Shown: positions 1-11,330 of the stretch, one piece after another | Position numbering within the stretch: position 1 is the first letter of the stretch | Layout of the letters: every line of letters begins with the position of its first letter | Origin: Hydrogenophaga sp. | GTDB taxonomy: Bacteria > Pseudomonadota > Gammaproteobacteria > Burkholderiales > Burkholderiaceae_C | Direction of reading: 5' to 3' | Assembly (NCBI GenBank): GCA_025458915.1 | Contig: JALORL010000005.1 | Span: forward strand, 1-45,481 | DNA length: 45,481 nt | Notes under the pieces: model-generated | Databases searched by the model: none | What the model saw: the letters and a program-made list of their open reading frames with translations, nothing else | Told to the model about the DNA's origin: nothing | Program-made: the position numbers and the translations under genes

Positions 1-9
1 TCACGTTTT

Positions 10-85
10 TGGTAGGACGTGGCAGGCTCGAACTGCCGACCAACGGATTAAAAGTCCGCTGCTCTACCAACTGAGCTAACGTCCC
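10..85 (-). tRNA. tRNA-Lys (anticodon TTT)
   Basis: Reverse complement gggacgttagctcagttggtagagcagcggacttttaatccgttggtcggcagttcgagcctgccacgtcctacca folds as a cloverleaf with anticodon loop CTTTTAA and encoded CCA. Confidence 0.95.
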
Positions 86-302
86 ATCAAAACCAAACCG
101 CTTGAGCCATGCAGCTCCCACGCGAATGCTGCCGTACTCGAAGAACTTATTGTTTTACGCATCACATCGAACATGCTGAATCCGATGTAATGATTGCAGG
201 TCTACGGCATCGCCGTCTACTGCGCCAAGCCTCAAATTATAGCGTCAGATTGAGGCCCCTTTGAAGACCCCACGGATTTTTTTGGCCCAGCAGCCAGGGT
301 GT

Positions 303-1037
303 TCATGACCCAACCCGCGGCACAAAAACCAAAGCATGGCAGTTCAGACTGCCATCCGCCTGGTCCAGGCCACAACTGGCATCTGGCCCCGCAACGGCTT
401 CGCGGCTGAATACGCACGCTACATGCATGGCACCGTCGCGCGGCGCACCATGGTGCTTGCGCAGCCGGTAGCGAAGCTGCGCCAGCAGCGGGTCGTGGGT
501 GGTGTGGGCCAGGTCCGCCACCTCCACCCGATCAGCCAGTCGCTTGCCACCAGCCGCGCCGACTGCGATCAGCGGAACACCCGCTGCCCGGGACCATGTT
601 GCAAGTGTGGTCTTGGCCCGCACCTGATCACAGGCATCGATCACGGCGGAGGGTCTCCCATCCAAGATGCCCTCTGCGCGCTCCAGCAGCAGCGGCCAGT
701 TATCGGGCGAAACAAAATCCTCCACGCCATTCACCTGACACCCCGGGTGAAAGGATGCGATGCGCTCCCGCATGGCTTCGGTCTTGGCCTGCCCCAGCGT
801 GCCCGCTGTGGCATGAATCTGGCGGTTGACGTTGGATTCCGACACGTGATCCAGGTCGATCAAGGTCAGGCGGCGCATGCCACTGCGGGCCAGGGCCTCC
901 ACCGCCCATGACCCCACGCCACCGATGCCAACCACGACGACATGCGCATCAAAAATGCGCTGCGCACCAACCATGCCGTACAGACGCCGCAAGCCGCCGA
1001 AGCGCCGCTCGAGGTCGGCATCCGGTGTGGTGCTCAC
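303..1037 (-). CDS. tcdA: tRNA threonylcarbamoyladenosine dehydratase TcdA/CsdL (ThiF/E1-like), C-terminus apparently frameshifted
   Basis: Translation VSTTPDADLERRFGGLRRLYG...VVVVGIGGVGSWAVEALARSGMRRLTLIDLDHVSESNVNRQIHA is typical of the family. GTG start at 1037 overlaps the upstream stop. The C-terminus leaves the expected frame after GSLNCH. Confidence 0.85.
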   Translation of the reverse strand: MSTTPDADLERRFGGLRRLYGMVGAQRIFDAHVVVVGIGGVGSWAVEALARSGMRRLTLIDLDHVSESNVNRQIHATAGTLGQAKTEAMRERIASFHPGCQVNGVEDFVSPDNWPLLLERAEGILDGRPSAVIDACDQVRAKTTLATWSRAAGVPLIAVGAAGGKRLADRVEVADLAHTTHDPLLAQLRYRLRKHHGAPRDGAMHVACVFSREAVAGPDASCGLDQADGSLNCHALVFVPRVGS

Positions 1038-2155
1038 GCGCGTTCCAGCAACCAGATCTGAAAACGGAAACCGAGCACTGCCCCCACCATGATTCCAGAC
1101 ACGGCGATCACGCTGGACAAGCTCAGGGTGGAAAGGCCAGACATACCCTGCCCCACCGTACAACCCAGAGCGGTTACGCCTCCAATGCCCATGCACGCAG
1201 CGCCCACCAGATGCAGTGCGGTGTCCTGGGTGCTGCTGAAGCCCTCCCAGCGAAAGCTCCGGTCCACCAGGGCACACAGCAACGACCCGACCACCACGCC
1301 CACCACCGTCACCACCCCGAAGGTCAGCACCTTCGACGAATCGCTGAAAAAGATCAACCAGTCAATCGCGTACGCCATGGGCGCCGTGAAGGTCAAAGAT
1401 TCCATGCGCCGTGTGTTGCTGCCCAGGTACACCGGCTCAAGTGTTTCAGGGTGCTCTGGCACGAAGCCAAGATGACCGCTGACCCACCACATTGCCACGA
1501 TCACCATGCCGAGGCCAAGGCCGGCCAGAAGGTTGTTGAATGAAATGAAATCGCGGCCCATCAGCGCCCAGATGACGAGACCCCCACCCACGAGGCCGGC
1601 GAGCAACAAGCCGGCCAGGGATGGCTCAAGGCCTGTGTTGCCGGCGAGCAGCGCCGGCAAGGCACCACTCATCCCGGTGTCAAACACCACCTGGTCGAAC
1701 GTGGCGTTCCGGAACACAGCCACAACCCCCCGCAACGTGGCAAAGGCTGCAATGCCCATCACGAAAAACACGACCAGGGATTTCAGACTGCCAGCCCCGA
1801 TGCGCACCAGCGTCTTGCTTCCACAGCCCGAGGCAAGCACCATGCCGAAGCCAAAGAGGGCGCCACCCAGCAGGGCGGACAGCCAGAGCACACGACTGGA
1901 GGCGTAGATGGTCTGCGTCGGGTCAATGAGCTCCCACCAGGCCATGACATGAAACCCGATCATGGCGACACCAACCGCCATGCCCCACATGCGCATGCGC
2001 GTCCAGTCGCCCATGTTGACAATGTCACTCACCGCTCCCATGGTGCAGAAATGGGTGCGCTGTGCAATGAATCCGAAGGCGGCTGCCACGGCAAAGGCAG
2101 CCCACAAGACCCAGGTGGTCAGTTTCTCAAGCTCGGCGATATCCATGGACGCCAT
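1034..2155 (-). CDS. YeeE/YedE family (sulfur/thiosulfate transport-like) membrane protein
   Basis: Multi-TM protein with RTHFCTMGAVSD and GMVLASGCGSKTLVRIGAGSLKSLVV motifs of the YeeE/YedE family. Confidence 0.85.
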   Translation of the reverse strand: MASMDIAELEKLTTWVLWAAFAVAAAFGFIAQRTHFCTMGAVSDIVNMGDWTRMRMWGMAVGVAMIGFHVMAWWELIDPTQTIYASSRVLWLSALLGGALFGFGMVLASGCGSKTLVRIGAGSLKSLVVFFVMGIAAFATLRGVVAVFRNATFDQVVFDTGMSGALPALLAGNTGLEPSLAGLLLAGLVGGGLVIWALMGRDFISFNNLLAGLGLGMVIVAMWWVSGHLGFVPEHPETLEPVYLGSNTRRMESLTFTAPMAYAIDWLIFFSDSSKVLTFGVVTVVGVVVGSLLCALVDRSFRWEGFSSTQDTALHLVGAACMGIGGVTALGCTVGQGMSGLSTLSLSSVIAVSGIMVGAVLGFRFQIWLLERA

Positions 2156-2231
2156 TGTAGGAGGAGGCCGTTACCGGCCTCCTTGGATCGTTCGTGGACA
2201 GGGGTGCGTTGCCCAACAGGCTCCACACCCG

Positions 2232-3020
2232 TCAGCGCAGGCGGGCCAGACGGTCGCGCGCCACCGAGGCAGCCTCGGTCGTTGGGTGCAGCTTCATCAG
2301 ATCTTCCAGCGTACGGCGGGCTGCGCGGCTGTCCTTCAGCTCGACCTGGCTGTTGGCCATGGCCAGCATGGCCTCCGGCACCCGTTGGTGCCCGGGGAAT
2401 TGCGCCGAAAGCCGTCGATGGCTCTCGATGGATTCCTTGTAGGCGCGGTTGGCATACTGCGCGTTGCCCAGCCAGTACAACACCGAAGGGGTGTATCCAC
2501 TGTCCGGATAGCGGCGCAAGAAGTCGCCATATGCCGATGCTGCCGCCGGAAACTCTGATCGTCTCAACTGGGCCATTGCAGCTTCGTAGTCGCGCTGCTC
2601 TGCAGGCGTGGCGGTAAAGTCCCGACCGTCCAGCGAAACCTGGGCTGGCTCAAACTGGCGCAAGCGCTCATCCACGCCAGCCTGTGCATCTGCCTGCTTG
2701 CGCTGCAGTTCGGCTACTTCCCGGGCCAACTGCTCGTTTTGACCACGCAGGCTGGCGAGTTCCGAGCGCAGTTGCTCGATCTGGTTGGACAATTCAAGCA
2801 GGCTGCGTTGACCGTTGCTTTGCGCCCTCACCTGCTCGATCAATTCGGCCTGGCGAACCTCGCTGGCCTCGAAGCGCTGGCGCAGTTCGATGATCGCCCT
2901 GCGCGCTTCATCGTCGCCGAGGAAGGCATGCGATTCCAGCGGTTGCATCAGCGCTGCCAGCGCTGCCACTCCCGCCAGCAGCCGAATCGGGACACGCCTC
3001 TTGAGAACCTGCATTTCCAT
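2232..3020 (-). CDS. ybgF: Tol-Pal system protein YbgF/CpoB (coiled coil plus TPR)
   Basis: C-terminal YEAAMAQLRRSEFPAAASAYGDFLRRYPDSGYTPSVLYWLGNAQYANRAYKESI; follows pal with overlapping stop/start. Confidence 0.9.
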   Translation of the reverse strand: MEMQVLKRRVPIRLLAGVAALAALMQPLESHAFLGDDEARRAIIELRQRFEASEVRQAELIEQVRAQSNGQRSLLELSNQIEQLRSELASLRGQNEQLAREVAELQRKQADAQAGVDERLRQFEPAQVSLDGRDFTATPAEQRDYEAAMAQLRRSEFPAAASAYGDFLRRYPDSGYTPSVLYWLGNAQYANRAYKESIESHRRLSAQFPGHQRVPEAMLAMANSQVELKDSRAARRTLEDLMKLHPTTEAASVARDRLARLR

Positions 3021-3598
3021 CAACGGTAGGTGATTTCAACGCGACGGTTTTGCGCGTAGGACTCTTCATCGAGACCAAACGCAGCAGGCTTCTCTTCGCC
3101 GAAGCTCACGGCTTCCATCTGGCTTTCGCTCACGCCCAGCAATTGAAGCGCGCGACGCACGGCCTCCGCACGCTTTTGGCCAAGCGCCAGGTTGTATTCG
3201 CGTCCACCGCGCTCATCGGTGTGACCTTCCAGGGCCACGCGACGACTCGGGTTGGCTTTGAGAAACGCAGCGTTGGCCTCCAGGGCAGTGGTGAATTCCG
3301 CGCGGATTTCGAAGCTGTCGTAGTCGAAATACACGATTCGGGCGAGGTTCGCCGGCTGCTGCGAATCCATGCCTGGAACCTGCACGCCAGAGACTCCACT
3401 CGGGTCTACGCCACTGCCTGTGCCGCCCTGAGCACCAGCAGCGCCGGCAGCGTTGCGATCCTCAACCGGCACTTCATCGAGCTTCACGCTGGAGCCGCAG
3501 GCTGCGAGCGAAAGCGCCAGCACCACGGCAAAGAATCCGCTGATCAGCGGACGGGTACGTGCGCCAGTGGTATTGGACGAACGAGAAGGGGTGAACAT
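3020..3598 (-). CDS. pal: Peptidoglycan-associated lipoprotein Pal
   Basis: Lipobox LSLAACG and OmpA-like domain VALEGHTDERGGREYNLALGQKRAEAVRRALQLLGV. Confidence 0.95.
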   Translation of the reverse strand: MFTPSRSSNTTGARTRPLISGFFAVVLALSLAACGSSVKLDEVPVEDRNAAGAAGAQGGTGSGVDPSGVSGVQVPGMDSQQPANLARIVYFDYDSFEIRAEFTTALEANAAFLKANPSRRVALEGHTDERGGREYNLALGQKRAEAVRRALQLLGVSESQMEAVSFGEEKPAAFGLDEESYAQNRRVEITYR

Positions 3599-3678
3599 GA
3601 GCTTAGACCTTTCTGATGGGAGGTGTGGTGAAGAAGGAAGAACGAAAAAAATCAAATTGCCCGGACGTCACCCAGGAC

Positions 3679-4989
3679 TCAACGACCGAAAGGACCCCAC
3701 TGGGGCTCCCGGATGTCACCCCTGGCACCTGCCAGCCGCGTCTTGATGCGGCCATCCACCGTGCTGGTCATCAAGGCTTCCTGACCACGATCGCGGGTGG
3801 CGTAGATGATGAGCCGGCTGTTGGGCGAAAAACTGGGGCTTTCGTCGCCACTGGTCGTCGTGAGGGCCGTCACGTTCCCAGTGGCAAGCTCCATGACGTG
3901 CAGCCGAAATGCGCCGCCGATGCGGGACACATAGGCGAGCCATCGGCCATCGGGGCTGGGGGCCGGGGAGATGTTGTAGTTGCCGGTGAATGTCAGGCGC
4001 TGCGGATTGCCGCCCTGAACGCCCATGCGGTAGATCTGCGGTGAGCCACCCCGGTCGCTCACAAAGTACAGCGACTGACCGTCCGCCGAGAACACGGGCT
4101 CCGTGTCGATGCTGCTGGACTGCGTGAGCCGGCGGGGCTCTCCGCCCGCTGCGCTCATCACATAGATCTGGGCATTGCCGGAAATGGACAGCGTGGCGGC
4201 AAGCTGGCTGCCATCGGGCGACCACGAAGGCGCGCTGTTGGAACCGCGGAAATTGGCCAGCAGCCGGCGCCGGCCGGTGGCCACATCGTGGGTGTAAATC
4301 ACCGGCTTGCGCGATTCGAAGGAGACATACGCCAGTTGGCCACCACCCGGCGCCCAGCTCGGGGAAATGATCGGCTCCGGACTGGTGAGCGCAGCCCGCG
4401 CGTTTTCACCGTCAGCGTCGGCTACCCACAACACGTGCTGGTTGCCATTCTTGGAAACATAGGCGATGCGCGTGGCAAATACGCCCTTGTCTCCCGTGAG
4501 CCGCTCGTAGATGTAGTCGGCGATGCGGTGGGCGGCAAGGCGCAGGTCCTGGGCAGTGACGGGATAACTCAGACCGCCCAGATCCTTGGCCTGCACCACG
4601 TCCCAGAGACGGAACCGAATGTCAAACCGGCCGTCGGCAAGCCGGGTGACGCTGCCAGCCACCATGGCGTCGATGGTGCGGGACCGCCACGGCGCCAGAT
4701 CGGGACGGGACGTTTCGTCAATCTGGCCAGGCAGCGGGTCGACAAACCGGAACTGGCCGCTGCGCTCCAGGTCGGCGCGCACGATGGCTGCAATGTCCTG
4801 GTCCGCCTGGCCATTGCCCCGGAAGGTCACCGCAGAAAACGGAATTTGCGTCATGCCGACGCCGGATACCTCAACGCGAAACTGCGCCTGGGCTTCCAGC
4901 AACGGCCAGCCAACAGCCGGAAGAAGTGCTGCCTGAGAAAGCAAGCGGCGCCGGGACACTGGCCATTGGTTCTTTTTGATTTCCTGCAT
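3679..4989 (-). CDS. tolB: Tol-Pal system beta-propeller protein TolB
   Basis: TolB N-domain plus repeated propeller motifs (SPSWAPGGGQLAYVSFE, APSWSPDGSQLAATLS, PVFSADGQSLYFVSDRGG). Confidence 0.95.
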   Translation of the reverse strand: MQEIKKNQWPVSRRRLLSQAALLPAVGWPLLEAQAQFRVEVSGVGMTQIPFSAVTFRGNGQADQDIAAIVRADLERSGQFRFVDPLPGQIDETSRPDLAPWRSRTIDAMVAGSVTRLADGRFDIRFRLWDVVQAKDLGGLSYPVTAQDLRLAAHRIADYIYERLTGDKGVFATRIAYVSKNGNQHVLWVADADGENARAALTSPEPIISPSWAPGGGQLAYVSFESRKPVIYTHDVATGRRRLLANFRGSNSAPSWSPDGSQLAATLSISGNAQIYVMSAAGGEPRRLTQSSSIDTEPVFSADGQSLYFVSDRGGSPQIYRMGVQGGNPQRLTFTGNYNISPAPSPDGRWLAYVSRIGGAFRLHVMELATGNVTALTTTSGDESPSFSPNSRLIIYATRDRGQEALMTSTVDGRIKTRLAGARGDIREPQWGPFGR

Positions 4990-5142
4990 TTCCTGAGACT
5001 CGCAAATGGTGCTTTGTTACAAGAGCACACGGCAAGTTCCGCAACCCTGAGGCGAAGCGTCCCGACAGGGCTTCAGCCCAACCGCGTCTTGCAAAGCAGC
5101 CGACGATAATACCGGATGACCTCTGACCAGCCGTGACAAGAT

Positions 5143-7074
5143 GTGCTTGAATGCACAGGCGTTGGAGAGCAACTTCAAGGCCCTGAGCCCCTAGCTTTTT
5201 CGCTGTCTACAGCCCTCACCAGGCCCATCGTCTTGACAGAATCCGCCCAAGCAAAACCTCTGCCACCCCGGTCGATCACACAACGCCTGTTACGTTTTTG
5301 GCCGTATTTCCGCGCAGCCAAGGCGGGCATCGTGCTCGCAGCTCTCTGCACGGTTGTCGGGGCCCTGACCGAACCACTCATTCCAGCCCTGCTGAAAACC
5401 TTGCTGGACCGAGGCTTCGCCGAGGGCAATCTCGCCTTGTGGATGGTTCCTGCAGCGCTGATCTCGTTGTTCGGCATTCGCGGTCTCGCGGGTTTCCTGG
5501 CCCAGTATGCATTGACCCACACGGCCAGCCTCGGCCTGCTGAACCTGCGGCGCGCCATGTTTGTGAAACTCAACAGCGCCCGCATGGACCTGTTTGCGCA
5601 GCAAAGTGCGAGCAAGCTGTCGAACACGCTGGTGTATGAAGTCCAGACCGGCTCCACCATGCTGGTCAATGCGCTGCTGATCCTGGCCAAGGACAGCCTG
5701 ACCATGCTGGCGCTCATGGGGTACCTCATGTATCTGAACTGGCAGCTCACCCTGATCGTGCTGATGATCATCCCGGGCTTGATGCTGATCATGCGGGTGC
5801 TGTCGCGCCGCCTGTACCGATTGACGCAGTCGAGCCAGCAGGCCACCGACGAACTCGCGTATGTCGTGGAAGAGAACGCGCTGGCACACAGGGTGGTGCG
5901 CCTGCACGGCGCGCAAGGGTCGCAGGCGGAGCGCTTCGACCGCCTGAGCACAGCCCTGAGACGGCTGGCGTTGAAGTCCACCGTAGCGCAGGCCGCGATG
6001 ACCCCACTCACCCAGCTGCTGGCCTCGGTGGCGCTGTCCACCGTGATTGCCGTAGCCCTGTGGCAAAGCAGCAGCGACGACGTGACCGTGGGCAATTTCG
6101 TGGCCTTCGTGACAGCCATGCTGATGCTGGTTGCACCCATTCGCCATCTGGCAGAGATCGCAGGCCCCATCACCCGGGGCTTGGCGGCGCTCGAACGTGG
6201 TCTGGACCTGATCGAAAACACCGAGGATCAAAGCGGCGGGTCCCACACGGTGGCACAGGCCAGGGGCGCATTGTCCCTGCGCAACGTGTGGGTCCAGTAC
6301 GCATCCCGGACGCAGACCCCGGGCCGCGACGAGAGCGAAACCCGCGCGGCGCTCAAAGGCATTCATCTGGATGTGCAGCCCGGCGAGGTGCTGGCGTTGG
6401 TCGGACCTTCGGGCTCGGGCAAGACCACCCTCGTCAACCTGTTGCCGCGATTTGTCGATGTGTCACGGGGTGAGGTCCGCCTGGACGACGTACCGCTGCC
6501 ACAGTGGGACCTGACCTGCCTGCGCCGGCAGTTCGCACTCGTCAGCCAGGACGTGGTGATGCTCAACGACACGCTGGCAGCCAATGTGGCCCTGGGCGAC
6601 AGCGCACAGGCCATCAACGAGCCGCGGGTGATGGAGGCACTGGCCTCAGCCAACCTGCTGGACCTGATCGGTCAGCTGCCGCAGAGCATTCACAGCAAGG
6701 TCGGGCACAACGCAGCCGAGCTGTCTGGCGGGCAACGGCAACGCCTGGCCATTGCCCGGGCGATCTACAAGAATGCGCCGGTGCTGATTTTGGATGAAGC
6801 CACATCGGCCTTGGACAACGAGTCCGAACGGCTGGTGCAGGACGCGCTGTCCCGCCTCATGAAGGGCCGCACAACATTGGTGGTGGCGCACCGCCTGTCG
6901 ACCATCGAGCACGCAGACCGGGTGGTGGTTCTGGCCGACGGGCAGATCAGCGAACAGGGCACACACGCCCAGCTGCTGGCAGCCGATGGGCTGTACGCCC
7001 GCCTGCATGCCCAAGGCTTCAAGACGACCGAAGAAGGCGCCGCGCAGGCGGACACGAACACGCCGCAGGGCTGA
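5143..7074 (+). CDS. msbA: Lipid A export permease/ATP-binding protein MsbA (ABC exporter); exact start uncertain
   Basis: TM domain plus Walker A GPSGSGKTT, signature LSGGQRQRLAIARAI, Walker B PVLILDEATSALD. Confidence 0.9.
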   Translation: MLECTGVGEQLQGPEPLAFSLSTALTRPIVLTESAQAKPLPPRSITQRLLRFWPYFRAAKAGIVLAALCTVVGALTEPLIPALLKTLLDRGFAEGNLALWMVPAALISLFGIRGLAGFLAQYALTHTASLGLLNLRRAMFVKLNSARMDLFAQQSASKLSNTLVYEVQTGSTMLVNALLILAKDSLTMLALMGYLMYLNWQLTLIVLMIIPGLMLIMRVLSRRLYRLTQSSQQATDELAYVVEENALAHRVVRLHGAQGSQAERFDRLSTALRRLALKSTVAQAAMTPLTQLLASVALSTVIAVALWQSSSDDVTVGNFVAFVTAMLMLVAPIRHLAEIAGPITRGLAALERGLDLIENTEDQSGGSHTVAQARGALSLRNVWVQYASRTQTPGRDESETRAALKGIHLDVQPGEVLALVGPSGSGKTTLVNLLPRFVDVSRGEVRLDDVPLPQWDLTCLRRQFALVSQDVVMLNDTLAANVALGDSAQAINEPRVMEALASANLLDLIGQLPQSIHSKVGHNAAELSGGQRQRLAIARAIYKNAPVLILDEATSALDNESERLVQDALSRLMKGRTTLVVAHRLSTIEHADRVVVLADGQISEQGTHAQLLAADGLYARLHAQGFKTTEEGAAQADTNTPQG

Positions 7075-7178
7075 CACCCGTCACCTGGCCGTCATCATGT
7101 GCGTCGGGTCGCGACGGCCTGTCTCACCGTTAGCGGGCCCCTGGAAAATGCGGTACCTTGGGCGCCGGCCACACAACG

Positions 7179-7211
7179 AACCAAAGGGGCTTCATGGGAG
7201 CCCCTTTGGTT
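7179..7211. terminator. Inverted repeat, probable bidirectional terminator between msbA and the convergent barrel gene
   Basis: AACCAAAGGGGC - ttcatggga - GCCCCTTTGGTT, perfect 12-bp stem between convergent genes. Confidence 0.75.
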
Positions 7212-7235
7212 ACGCCATGCGGGCCGGTTGAGCGG

Positions 7236-8318
7236 TCAGAAGCTGTACTGCAGACCGACGCCAAAGTAGTCCACATTGCCCCAGCGCGGGTTGTTGCCAG
7301 CGCTCATGCGGGGGTAATGGTCTGCGTCCAGACGCAACGAGAGGTTGGTATTGAGCAGGTAGGTTGCGCCGATACCGATCAGACCTCGGGTCTTGGACTC
7401 ATCACCTCCGACAAAGCTGTCATGGGTGACGCGTGCAGCGCCAATCTTGCCGAACAGGCGCAGTTTCTCGGTGACGTTGCCCCCCAGGGTCAGACGCGCG
7501 CCGAGAGCCTGCAGGCCGATGCCCGCGGTATTCACCCCGTTCGCCAGCGGGTACTCGTGGTCCTTGCCGCCCTGGTAGAAGACCTCCGCGCCAACCAGGC
7601 TGTTGAACTGCAGGCCTGCGCCAAACTGTCCACCAATCTGTCGATCGGTGGCGCCAACGCTGTTCGCTGCCACTGGTGCGCGGTAGATCGCACTGTCGTT
7701 GACCATGCCCAAAGTGCCAAAGATGTAAGGCGTCATGCCCTTCGGCGCAGGCGCAGGCGTGGGAGCAGGTGCGGCCACCGCCGGAGCTGGAGCTGCCGCG
7801 ACCGGCGCTGGGGCTGGTGCCGGCGCAGGGGCGGGCATGGCGACGGGTGCAGGCGCCGGCGCAGCAGCCACCGGCACAGGCCTGGGTTTGACACTGGAGA
7901 ACCGGTTGTCGCATTGCGCCATGCTGGCGCGCACCGGAACTCCTTGGGCATTGCTGTAGAGGTTGATGGGCATGTCCGGGCTGTAGGGCACGTACTTGCC
8001 CCGCAACGCCCTGGAAACACCATTGCGACCGTCCTTGCGCCCCACACCCAGGTCACATGCCCCGTTCGCGTACTCGGGTCCGAGGTCTGAGAGCTTCGCA
8101 GTGCGCACGCTGACCTCGCCTTGTCGGCGAAGCGGCGGCATGGTGGTCACGGGCTTGTAGAAGCGCGCCGTACCGGCGAGCACGGCGGCATCGCATTCGG
8201 CCAGCGTGTCGTAACCCACATTGCCGTCGGCGTCGGTGACCATGCCCGCGTGAACACAAAGAGGGATCATGGCGGCCCCCAGTGCAGAGAGGACAAAAAA
8301 GGTTGGTTTGTTCATCAT
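7236..8318 (-). CDS. Outer-membrane beta-barrel (OmpA-like) protein with Pro/Ala-rich linker
   Basis: Signal peptide MMNKPTFFVLSALGAAMIPLCVHA, PAPAPAP linker, C-terminal barrel ending in ...YFGVGLQYSF with terminal aromatic. Confidence 0.75.
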   Translation of the reverse strand: MMNKPTFFVLSALGAAMIPLCVHAGMVTDADGNVGYDTLAECDAAVLAGTARFYKPVTTMPPLRRQGEVSVRTAKLSDLGPEYANGACDLGVGRKDGRNGVSRALRGKYVPYSPDMPINLYSNAQGVPVRASMAQCDNRFSSVKPRPVPVAAAPAPAPVAMPAPAPAPAPAPVAAAPAPAVAAPAPTPAPAPKGMTPYIFGTLGMVNDSAIYRAPVAANSVGATDRQIGGQFGAGLQFNSLVGAEVFYQGGKDHEYPLANGVNTAGIGLQALGARLTLGGNVTEKLRLFGKIGAARVTHDSFVGGDESKTRGLIGIGATYLLNTNLSLRLDADHYPRMSAGNNPRWGNVDYFGVGLQYSF

Positions 8319-8560
8319 GAAAATCAGGTAGATATCGTTGATACGCTTTTGCGCCGGGTCACGTGGCCGCGCTGCAGGGCAAGCAGCTTCGGATCACGCG
8401 GGCTGGGACGTGGATTATGGGCGCACGCACTGCCGCATCTGTTCCGTGTTGTAAACGACATTCCCCTTTCCGCGACACAGCCAGCATTCGCGTTTACCGT
8501 TTGTGGCATGCAATCCGTGCCATGCCTGCACGGGGCCAACTCCAGAGCGCTGAAGGCACC

Positions 8561-10123
<1,563 letters not shown>

Positions 10124-10163
10124 GGAAGCGTGCCGTTGGCGTAGGTTGAGGGAAGAGACGGGA

Positions 10164-10772
10164 TCAATACACACGCAAACCAGCCGCTCTCAGCAGCTGG
10201 CCAGTCTCGTGTGCGGGCAACCCCATGATGCCGGAATAACTGCCGCTGAGGTGCCGTGTCCACAAGGCGGCCAGGCCTTGGATGGCGTAGGCCCCGGCCT
10301 TGCCCATGGGCTCGCCGGTGTTCACGTATCGGCGGATTTCAACGGAAGTGAGGGGCGAAAATTCGACCGTCGATACCGATAAAGCCTGCACGATCCGGGC
10401 GCCTTCCTCGGCCTGCCATCCAACGGCAACCGCTGTCAGTACCCGGTGCCGACGGCCTGCGAGGTCGGTGAGCATCCGCATGGCTTCGGCCTTGCTGCGT
10501 GGTTTGCCGAAAATGCGCCGCCCCAATGCCACGGTGGTATCCGCGCACAGCACCGGCGCTGGTGGCAACTGTCTGGCCGCCAGCCGGTCCATGGCAGCCA
10601 GCAGCTTGAGCCGCGTGACCCGTTGCACATACCCCGCTGGGGACTCCATGCCTTTGACCACCTCCAGGGCTTCCGTGTCTTCATCCGCGTCGGGGAGCAG
10701 CAGCGCGTTCGGCACGCCCCATTGTTCGAGCAACTGGCGCCGGCGAGGGCTTTGGGAGGCAAGGTAGATCAT
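10164..10772 (-). CDS. maf: Maf-like nucleoside triphosphate pyrophosphatase
   Basis: MIYLASQSPRRRQLLEQWGV...VLCADTTVALGRRIFGKP...YVNTGEPMGKAGAYAIQG. Confidence 0.93.
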   Translation of the reverse strand: MIYLASQSPRRRQLLEQWGVPNALLLPDADEDTEALEVVKGMESPAGYVQRVTRLKLLAAMDRLAARQLPPAPVLCADTTVALGRRIFGKPRSKAEAMRMLTDLAGRRHRVLTAVAVGWQAEEGARIVQALSVSTVEFSPLTSVEIRRYVNTGEPMGKAGAYAIQGLAALWTRHLSGSYSGIMGLPAHETGQLLRAAGLRVY

Positions 10773-10862
10773 GGGTGCAGGAGCATCAATGAAAACGTGC
10801 GGGGAACCACGGGACCGGCCAGACAGGGGCGCACAGGACCAGCTCTGGCAGAAAACCAGTGC

Positions 10863-11330
10863 TCATTCGCGGTGGTAGGGGTGGTTCGCGTTCACCGACC
10901 AGGCGCGGTACAGCTGCTCGATGAGCAGCACCCGCACCATGGCGTGCGGCAAGGTCAGGTCCGACAGCCGGATGCGCTGGTGGGCAGAATCGCGAAAGGC
11001 CGGCTCGATGCCGTCGGGCCCGCCTATCACCAGCGCCACATCGTCACTGTCCAGTTGCCACTGCTTGAGCTGCTGCGCGAGCGCCTGGGTGGTGAGTGCC
11101 GTTCCACGTTCGTCCAGCACAACAACGCGCGCGCCTTTGGGCAGGGCCGCCTGGATGCGCTCGCGTTCCGATGCCAGCATGTTCGCCAGCGTCTTGGATC
11201 CACGGGGCTCGGTCTTCACTGCCTTCAGCTCCACGCGCAGGTCGGGAGGAAAGCGCTTGGCGTAATCGTCGTAGGCCGTTTGCGCCCAGTCGGGCACGCG
11301 CTGCCCGACTGCGACGATCACCAGCTTCAT
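10863..11330 (-). CDS. rlmH: 23S rRNA (pseudouridine1915-N3)-methyltransferase RlmH
   Basis: [28 protein letters not shown]...[58 protein letters not shown]. Confidence 0.96.
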   Translation of the reverse strand: MKLVIVAVGQRVPDWAQTAYDDYAKRFPPDLRVELKAVKTEPRGSKTLANMLASERERIQAALPKGARVVVLDERGTALTTQALAQQLKQWQLDSDDVALVIGGPDGIEPAFRDSAHQRIRLSDLTLPHAMVRVLLIEQLYRAWSVNANHPYHRE

